A DNA stretch of 64,000 bases from CAYFUF01 sp964346245 (GTDB lineage: Bacteria > Bacillota > Clostridia > Tissierellales > Peptoniphilaceae), in NCBI GenBank assembly GCA_964346245.1, contig CAYFUF010000005.1:1-64000 (forward strand), read 5' to 3'. Shown in pieces: positions 59,273-64,000 of this stretch; position 1 is the stretch's first letter, and each line of letters opens with the position of its first letter. The notes below the pieces were generated by a model. That model was not told the DNA's origin and did no database searches. It saw only the letters and a list, made by a program, of their open reading frames with translations. The translations under genes and the position numbers were made by a program.

Positions 59273-59306
59273 ATAATAACCAAAGTAAATTCCCAGAACG
59301 TCCCAA
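59273..59306 (-). promoter_or_regulatory. Promoter of the tad operon with TTGGGACGTT box
   Basis: On the minus strand TTGGGACGTT (59297-59306), 18 bases, TATTAT (59273-59278). The box and spacing are identical to those before the ArpU-like gene. The -35 position does not match TTGACA. Confidence 0.55.
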
Positions 59307-59327
59307 CATTTAGTAGATAGTGGCAAT

Positions 59328-59385
59328 AAAAAAAGCCTCAAGTCTGTATGGCATTACCTGACTTACCATATCGATTGAGGTTTTT
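59328..59385 (-). terminator. Terminator of ogt
   Basis: AACCTCAA / TTGAGGCTT (minus-strand order) with an inner TATGG/CCATA pairing, followed by TTTTTTTATTG. T residues on the other side too allow bidirectional action. Confidence 0.8.
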
Positions 59386-59489
59386 GTAAATGATAAAGCT
59401 ATTCAGTTTTATTGGTCCTTTAATGCAGATAATGGGCAATAGGGGTTTATTCGGGACTGCAAATCGGTCTGATTGCTCTTATCATTAAT

Positions 59490-60008
59490 CTAAGCAATAA
59501 GGCCATCCCCAGAAATAATCCCTTCCAAGCGGAGAAGCGCAATCTTTCTGTCTAGGCCGCCTGCATAACCCGTCAACTTGCCATCAGCTCCGATTACCCG
59601 GTGGCAAGGAATTAAAATTGAGATAGGATTTCTACCCACAGCAGACCCCACTGCTCTCGCGCTGGTAGGCCTGCCTTTCTTTGCAAGCGCTTTAGCGATA
59701 TCGCCATAGCTAACTGTTTTCCCATAAGGGATGCAAAGCAATTCTTTCCATACCAACTGTTGAAAGTCTGTACCCTCAGGAGCGAGCAAAAAATTGGGTA
59801 ATTCAGGCTTTTCTTTATTGAAGTAAGCGTCTAACCACTCACTTAAGCCAAGGGTCTTCGCATTATTAGCTTCAAGCAAGGATGTTGCTTTAATGACATC
59901 GATATCTGCGGGGAAGTGCTTCTCGCCCTCAAAGTGGATGCCGCTCAGCCGTTTACCCTCAAAGGTAATGAAAAGTTTCCCAATCGGTGATTCATAGTAG
60001 TAATTCAT
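59490..60008 (-). CDS. ogt: Methylated-DNA--protein-cysteine methyltransferase
   Basis: Suicide repair of O6-alkylguanine. The 172-residue protein has the acceptor cysteine in LIPCHRVIG near 135 and the DNA-binding helix with RPTSARAVGSAVGRNP just before it. The N-terminal domain starts MNYYYESPIGKL. The start at 60008 follows GGGAG; the reading frame runs open to 60185 through the terminator of the preceding gene and is not coding there. Confidence 0.94.
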   Translation of the reverse strand: MNYYYESPIGKLFITFEGKRLSGIHFEGEKHFPADIDVIKATSLLEANNAKTLGLSEWLDAYFNKEKPELPNFLLAPEGTDFQQLVWKELLCIPYGKTVSYGDIAKALAKKGRPTSARAVGSAVGRNPISILIPCHRVIGADGKLTGYAGGLDRKIALLRLEGIISGDGLIA

Positions 60009-60088
60009 AAATAATCTCCCTGCTAGTCCTGACTGCAAATACTTGAGACGAAAGGCACTAGTCTCATCTCTCATCGTATCACAAGAAA

Positions 60089-60140
60089 GGGACATGCCCC
60101 AGCCTCGAATAACAAAACAAAGCGAGTTAGGGCATATCCC
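60089..60140 (-). terminator. Terminator of the lysine-riboswitch operon
   Basis: GGGATATGCCC / GGGCATGTCCC on the minus strand with further inner pairing (CTCG/CGAG), followed by TTTCTTG, 14 bases after the stop of the M20 gene. Confidence 0.8.
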
Positions 60141-60153
60141 GTAACAAAAGAAG

Positions 60154-61335
60154 CTAGTCAACCTTAACGTTTGCCTCGAATTCACTAACGACTTCCTCTA
60201 GCAAACGGGGATCATCAATCAAATCTAGAGCGGTAGCAACGAGACCTTGAACTGTTAGCATAGCAGAGTCCTCTGCATAGGGTGTCAAACTTGCTTCGCG
60301 GAAGGCAACGGTGTGCCCTGGCGTTTTCACGCCGGCAGTGATATCGAAGTAGGGGTTAATGCTGGGAACCACTTGGCTGACGTTTCCCATGTCAAGTGAG
60401 CCCATGGCCATCCTATCTTCTCGTATCATGGTCACTCCGAGGCTTGCCATATTGTCGTTATAGCGCTCCGATAGGGTCTTATTGGTGACCATGTTCATGA
60501 AAGTGTTCTCATCATAGGTCCACTTGAGTTGGCAGCCGCTAGCGAGAGCAGCAGCCTCGGCACAAGCAAGCACTCTCGTTTCAATGAGGTCAAGCTCTGA
60601 CATGGACAAGGCCCGCACATAAAACTCCAATCGACTATAATCGGGAATGATGTTTGCAGCCTCGCCCCCCGACTTGATTACCCCGTGAATGCGGTTGGTG
60701 GGATTCATCTGCTGGCGCAACATGCTGGTTGCGACATAGAAGTTCACTGCTGCATCTAAAGCATTAATGCCTTCATGGGGACTCTCCGCTGCATGGGACG
60801 TCTTGCCGAAGAATTCGAAAGAAAGAGATTTCATGGCCATACTGGTGGATGACCCCTGCCAATTATCAGCCGGATGGGTACAAAAGGCAACATCGATGTC
60901 ATCGAAGGCACCTTGATCAGCGAAGTTTACCTTCGTTCCCCAGGTTTCCTCTGCTGGTGTGCCCAAGACGATGACCCTACCTCCCCTATCCTTAACAAAC
61001 TCGCTGAGCACTATGCCGCTTATGGTGTCGGTTGCACCAAGCAAGTTGTGACCGCAAGCGTGGCCTATGCCTGGTAGGGCGTCGTATTCAGAAAGGAAAG
61101 CCAAGCTTGGCCCCTCCTTGCCCGAATCGTAAACCGCCCGGAAAGCAGTATCAAAGCCAAGATAGGGCATTTCCACTTGAAAGCCATATTTTTCGAGAAG
61201 GTCAACATGAGCCTGAGCAGATAGGTGCTCAGCCAAGCCCAGCTCAGGGTTGTCATAGATGTAACGGTTAAGCTGTCTAAGTTCCAGGCGATAGCGCTCA
61301 GCTACCTCCTTAATCTGTTCCATAATAGGTGTCAT
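60154..61335 (-). CDS. M20-family amidohydrolase
   Basis: Metal-dependent amidohydrolase/peptidase, 393 residues. It has the M20D-type motifs GHACGHNLLG (about 92-101) and PAEETWGTK near 131, the HPADNW histidine, and SHAAESPHEGINALDA in the dimerisation domain (about 180-290). Relatives cleave N-acyl amino acids, aminobenzoyl-glutamate or dipeptides. It is translated 14 bases after the YfcC permease gene, in an operon led by a lysine riboswitch. A lysine-containing peptide or N-acyl-lysine substrate is therefore plausible, by inference only. Confidence 0.88.
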   Translation of the reverse strand: MTPIMEQIKEVAERYRLELRQLNRYIYDNPELGLAEHLSAQAHVDLLEKYGFQVEMPYLGFDTAFRAVYDSGKEGPSLAFLSEYDALPGIGHACGHNLLGATDTISGIVLSEFVKDRGGRVIVLGTPAEETWGTKVNFADQGAFDDIDVAFCTHPADNWQGSSTSMAMKSLSFEFFGKTSHAAESPHEGINALDAAVNFYVATSMLRQQMNPTNRIHGVIKSGGEAANIIPDYSRLEFYVRALSMSELDLIETRVLACAEAAALASGCQLKWTYDENTFMNMVTNKTLSERYNDNMASLGVTMIREDRMAMGSLDMGNVSQVVPSINPYFDITAGVKTPGHTVAFREASLTPYAEDSAMLTVQGLVATALDLIDDPRLLEEVVSEFEANVKVD

Positions 61336-61349
61336 AAAAGTCCTTTCTA

Positions 61350-62753
61350 TCAGAAGGGGCCGTAGCGAAGGGCCGTGGCAATGAGTAGGAAAATCATACC
61401 GATGATAAGCCAGATGAGCATGAGCTTGCTCAGCCAGCGGACATATTTGGTATAAGGAATCTTGGCCATGCTGAGTTGGGCCATAAGGACGCCAGACGAC
61501 GGCATAATTGAATCCATGAAGCCATCACCAAATTGGAAGGCAAGAACCGCCGTCTGCCTGGTGATACCTAGCGTGTCTGCTAAAGGAACCATAATTGGCA
61601 TAGTAGCAGCCGCCTGACCCGACCCTGAAGGGACAAAGAAGTTGATGATAAGCTGTATGATAAACATGCCCATAACAGCAATGAAAACTGGTAGATTATC
61701 CAAGGAAGCCCCCAGCCAATAGATGATGGTGTCGATGATTAAGCCAGCCTCCATGATGACCAGGATGGTCCTCGCTACGCCAACAACCAGAGCTGCCGAT
61801 ATAATCTCCGCTGCCCCCTCCAAAAAAACCTCCATAATCGTAGATAGGTTCAAACCAGATAGAAGGCCCGATAGGAGGGCCATGGCCAAGAACACCGCCG
61901 CTATCTCCGTTATATACCAGCCCCAACTGGAGGCCCCCATAGCGATGAGGGTGAAGCCAAGGATAACGACGCCCAAGATCAAAATATGGGGCAGCTCGAA
62001 ATGGTCAATTACTTGGTCACTGCTATCTTCCTCACGGAGGAAACTTCCCGTCTCGGGATTGTAGAGAAGAGATTCCCTTGGGTCCCTCTTGATCTTCCTT
62101 GCATAGGAAATGAGGTAGGCTGATGTCACGATATTCAAAACCCCAAGGATAATTAACCGGTACCACAAGCCCGAAGTGAAAGGCAGCTCAGCTATGCCCT
62201 GGGCAACCCCAATGGTAAAGGGGTTCATAAAGCCAGAATAAAAACCCACAGCTGCACCAAGAGTAATCATGCCCATACCGATCATGGCATCAAAACCCAA
62301 TGACTGGGCAAGGGCAATCCCTATAGGTATAAAGACGATGCTCTCCTCCGACATGCCCATCGTTCCACCAGCCAAGGAGAAGATAAAAACAAATAGGGGA
62401 ATAACTAAGACCTCTTTGCCCCTCAAACGCTTAGCTAGCCTGCTTACCCCAGCTTGAATCATCCCCGACTTGTTTATGATGGCAAAAGATCCGCCGGTGA
62501 TGAAGATAAAGAAGATAATATCAGCTGCTGCATTGAAAGCGGTGGGTATAGCTTGCAAAAATTCCCAGGGACCTTGAGGGTTGGCTTCCACCCTGTGGTA
62601 AGAGCCTGGAACAACCAGGGTCCGGTCATTGACGATTGTCCGTTCGAACTCGCCCGCTGGTATTACCCAGGTCAATAGGGCGACGAATAGGGCCATACCG
62701 AGTAGAATCACATAGGTATGGGGCATCTTGAAACTTTTTCTGTTACGAATCAT
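61350..62753 (-). CDS. YfcC-family permease (putative lysine transporter)
   Basis: A 467-residue membrane protein with about 12 hydrophobic helices of the YfcC/DcuC family, some of which are annotated as basic amino acid antiporters. The start region KMPHTYVILLGMALFVALLTWVIPAGEF (read as one element), GMSEESIVFIPIGIALAQSLG, GFMNPFTIGVAQGIA and VPSGSGQAAATMPIMVPLAD are family hallmarks. The start at 62753 follows AAGGAG; the longer frame has no site. The lysine riboswitch upstream predicts lysine or a lysine-containing compound as substrate. Confidence 0.85.
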   Translation of the reverse strand: MIRNRKSFKMPHTYVILLGMALFVALLTWVIPAGEFERTIVNDRTLVVPGSYHRVEANPQGPWEFLQAIPTAFNAAADIIFFIFITGGSFAIINKSGMIQAGVSRLAKRLRGKEVLVIPLFVFIFSLAGGTMGMSEESIVFIPIGIALAQSLGFDAMIGMGMITLGAAVGFYSGFMNPFTIGVAQGIAELPFTSGLWYRLIILGVLNIVTSAYLISYARKIKRDPRESLLYNPETGSFLREEDSSDQVIDHFELPHILILGVVILGFTLIAMGASSWGWYITEIAAVFLAMALLSGLLSGLNLSTIMEVFLEGAAEIISAALVVGVARTILVIMEAGLIIDTIIYWLGASLDNLPVFIAVMGMFIIQLIINFFVPSGSGQAAATMPIMVPLADTLGITRQTAVLAFQFGDGFMDSIMPSSGVLMAQLSMAKIPYTKYVRWLSKLMLIWLIIGMIFLLIATALRYGPF

Positions 62754-62800
62754 GTTTACTCCTTCATTTTTTAGTCCACCCGCCACTAAGCAATCCATAC

Positions 62801-62826
62801 AAAAAAGGGAAAGCTTGCGCTTCCCC
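62801..62826 (-). terminator. Riboswitch terminator of the lysine leader
   Basis: GGGGAAGC / GCTTTCCC hairpin (one bulge) with a 4-base loop and six T on the minus strand, 40 bases after the aptamer and 48 before the permease start. It is the expected expression platform. Confidence 0.88.
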
Positions 62827-62865
62827 TACAAAATTATAGAAAAATCTCACTGACAGGTAAGATAG

Positions 62866-63020
62866 CACAACACCACTAAGGATGACAGTCCCATCCCTAT
62901 TCGGAATGGACCCAGCAATTCCCCGTGCCCGAGGAAGAACTTCGGCAAAATCTCCTTTCAGCCCTTTCTTCGCTTGCCAGCTCCAGGGTCTACTCTTATC
63001 TTTTGCGCCTCTACCTCACC
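62866..63020 (-). promoter_or_regulatory. Lysine riboswitch (L-box)
   Basis: On the minus strand the aptamer is closed by a 10-bp P1, GGTGAGGTAG / CTATCTTACC. It contains the consensus pieces AGAGGCGCA, AAGAGTAGACC, GGCTGAAAGGAG, GCCGAAGT, CTGGGTCC and GGGACTGTCATCC in the correct order. Lysine binding would favour the terminator and switch off the permease and hydrolase genes. Confidence 0.93.
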
Positions 63021-63141
63021 AAAAAGATGAGGATTTGATATTTAATTTTAGTTATAGTGGTCATTCTAACAGAGAGCTGAACAAAAGTCACTAGTCATCT
63101 TGAAAACATTCTGTTCATTTGTCCTTTATATCTAAGCTGTC
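63021..63141. other. AT-rich intergenic segment upstream of the lysine riboswitch
   Basis: The promoter of the lysine-riboswitch operon should lie here, but I find no convincing -35/-10 pair. No gene is visible. Confidence 0.4.
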
Positions 63142-63277
63142 TTATCTTATAAATGAAGCCTTATCCATCGAAATCATCAAGACGACAGCTAAAAGATAAC
63201 TCACCATGCTTGTAGCTATGGCAAATAGCACCCACAGAAGAAAAGGCCAACCTTTTTTTCGATCTGCTCTTTCTCAT
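63142..63277 (-). pseudogene. Small membrane-protein ORF with frameshift in an A7 run
   Basis: An ATG at 63277 follows TTGAGGAG, a good ribosome-binding site. The first eight codons read MRKSRSKK. After a run of seven A, the start frame continues as a hydrophilic 38-residue ORF ending at 63161. The next frame encodes GWPFLLWVLFAIATSM followed by a further hydrophobic stretch, and stops at 63142. One A fewer would give a single-pass membrane protein of about 44 residues. It is either a broken gene, a slippage-dependent gene or a sequencing error. Confidence 0.4.
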
Positions 63278-63305
63278 AGTCTCCTCAATTCATAATAGAC
63301 AAGGC

Positions 63306-63479
63306 GGCATGCGCTTTCTCACCGACTACCTTGAGGGAGACCACTACTTCAAAACCGTGTACCCCAACCACAACTTGGACCGGGCCCGCAACCAATTCAA
63401 ACTCATCGAGTCCATGGAAGCTCACTGGGATGACATGCACAATATCGTTGAAGAGATTTACCGAAAGCTCACAAAATAA
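63306..63479 (+). pseudogene. C-terminal remnant of a NahK-like sugar kinase/phosphotransferase
   Basis: An open stretch reading MRFLTDYLEGDHYFK, then NHNLDRARNQFKLIESMEAHW and a stop at 63477. It matches the C-terminal end of the aminoglycoside phosphotransferase-like N-acetylhexosamine kinase family as I know it. Only about 56 of an expected 350 or so residues remain, there is no ribosome-binding site, and the upstream sequence is unrelated. Confidence 0.65.
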
Positions 63480-63490
63480 ATGAAAAAGCT

Positions 63491-63529
63491 AGGGGCTGGA
63501 TCAAAATGAAACATTCTGACCCAGCGCCT
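63491..63529 (-). terminator. Probable terminator of the GNAT gene
   Basis: GCTGGGTC / GATCCAGC on the minus strand (one mismatch) with a 15-base loop, then CCCTAGCTTTTTC, 39 bases past the GNAT stop. Confidence 0.6.
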
Positions 63530-63563
63530 GATGAGTTTTGAGGACAATTATCTTCCTCTACGC

Positions 63564-64000
63564 TTACTTCTTCACCTTATGGAAGGAGACTCTGGGATCT
63601 CCATTCGCCAGCCAGATAATGCCTGTCTCATAAAAACCTAACTTGCGCAAGGCAGCCCTCATCGTCTTATTATCTGCATGGGTGTCAATGCGCACGTTGT
63701 TCGCCTTGTCAAAGGCAAAATCTATCGCCGCCTTCAACGCCCCCTTATGCTTACCAGTGGAGGCGATGCGGTGTATTGTTGCATATGCATCGCTGTTAAG
63801 CCAAGCTCCTTCAATTTTCCTATAGCTGGGCTCTTCCTCTAGAAACAGAGCAAAAGTAAAGGCAATCTCATTAGCTATCACACCCACGTAAGAGTGCCCG
63901 CCCTCAATGTCCTTTTCCAAAATTTCCCTATTAGGATAAGTCTTGGGCCACTGCTTCGGGTTCCCATCCCTCTTCATATATTCTTTCGCTAGATCATAGA
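63564..64000 (-). CDS. GNAT-family N-acetyltransferase (cut by the window edge)
   Basis: Acetyl-CoA-dependent acyltransferase, 145 codons visible. The reading frame stays open to the window end (YDLAKEYMKRDGNPKQWP), so the first ATG seen, at 63977, is internal and the true start is beyond 64000. The acetyl-CoA-binding region is around TIHRIASTGKHKGALKAAIDFA (shown as one element), with the usual R/Q-x-x-G-x-G/A loop only partly kept, followed by a DTHADNKTMRAALRKLGFYETG segment typical of the family. The substrate is unknown. Confidence 0.85.
   Translation of the reverse strand, partial: YDLAKEYMKRDGNPKQWPKTYPNREILEKDIEGGHSYVGVIANEIAFTFALFLEEEPSYRKIEGAWLNSDAYATIHRIASTGKHKGALKAAIDFAFDKANNVRIDTHADNKTMRAALRKLGFYETGIIWLANGDPRVSFHKVKK

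Overview
The window looks like chromosomal DNA of a low-to-mid GC, anaerobic, Gram-positive bacterium of the Clostridia/Tissierellia type. The evidence is an Rnf complex, a fused NfnAB transhydrogenase, degenerate 3'-5' exonuclease sequence in DNA polymerase I, HrcA/CIRCE control of groESL, a class B sortase, strong AGGAGG ribosome-binding sites, and GTG or TTG starts for roughly one gene in six. I cannot name the genus. No prophage, insertion sequence, rRNA or CRISPR array is visible. Almost all genes lie on the minus strand; the exceptions are a helicase, a DedA-type protein and the riboflavin operon.

Region by region. 0-5.5 kb: rnfCDGEAB, whose RnfG carries two FMN-binding domains. 5.5-15.3 kb: two tRNA-Leu genes and housekeeping genes (lytic transglycosylase, coaE, polA, a UvrD-like helicase, a phosphoesterase, an RsuA-like pseudouridine synthase, xpt), then an OmpR-type regulator with a degenerate receiver domain. 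15.4-19.2 kb: an ArpU/RinA-like regulator, groESL behind a variant CIRCE, and an OGG1-like glycosylase. 19.2-28.4 kb: a dipeptidase/permease pair, sortase B, a rubredoxin-reductase-like flavoprotein, pepF, mutY and an FHA protein. 28.5-31.9 kb: fused nfnAB and a DedA-type protein. 31.9-35.8 kb: ribD-ribE-ribBA-ribH under an FMN riboswitch with tandem terminators. 35.8-39.4 kb: msrAB and a metal-efflux operon (ArsR, a free HMA protein, a P-type ATPase). 39.4-49.9 kb: trkAH, gtrA, smpB, rnr, secG, comEA, rsfS, yqeK, nadD, yhbY. 49.9-59.3 kb: a nine-gene Tad-like pilus operon. 59.4-64 kb: ogt, an M20 amidohydrolase and a YfcC permease under a lysine riboswitch, then a decayed stretch with two gene remnants and a GNAT gene cut by the window edge.

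How the parts connect. Rnf and NfnAB together indicate ferredoxin-based energy metabolism, and both Rnf and Nfn need the flavins made by the rib operon. The Tad operon has the ATPase, two membrane platform proteins, a small Flp-like pilin and TadE/TadG-like proteins, but no TadZ and no prepilin peptidase. The FHA protein at 27-28 kb contains a TadZ/CpaE-like domain without a Walker A motif and may be the missing TadZ. The promoters of the tad operon and of the distant ArpU-like gene share a 10-bp motif, TTGGGACGTT, at the same 18-bp distance from the -10 hexamer. This makes a shared regulon plausible. The tad leader RNA can form an 8-bp long-range stem enclosing hairpins, with a further hairpin next to the ribosome-binding site. 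It is the best candidate here for an undescribed regulatory RNA. The lysine riboswitch ahead of the YfcC permease and M20 hydrolase predicts a lysine-scavenging unit.
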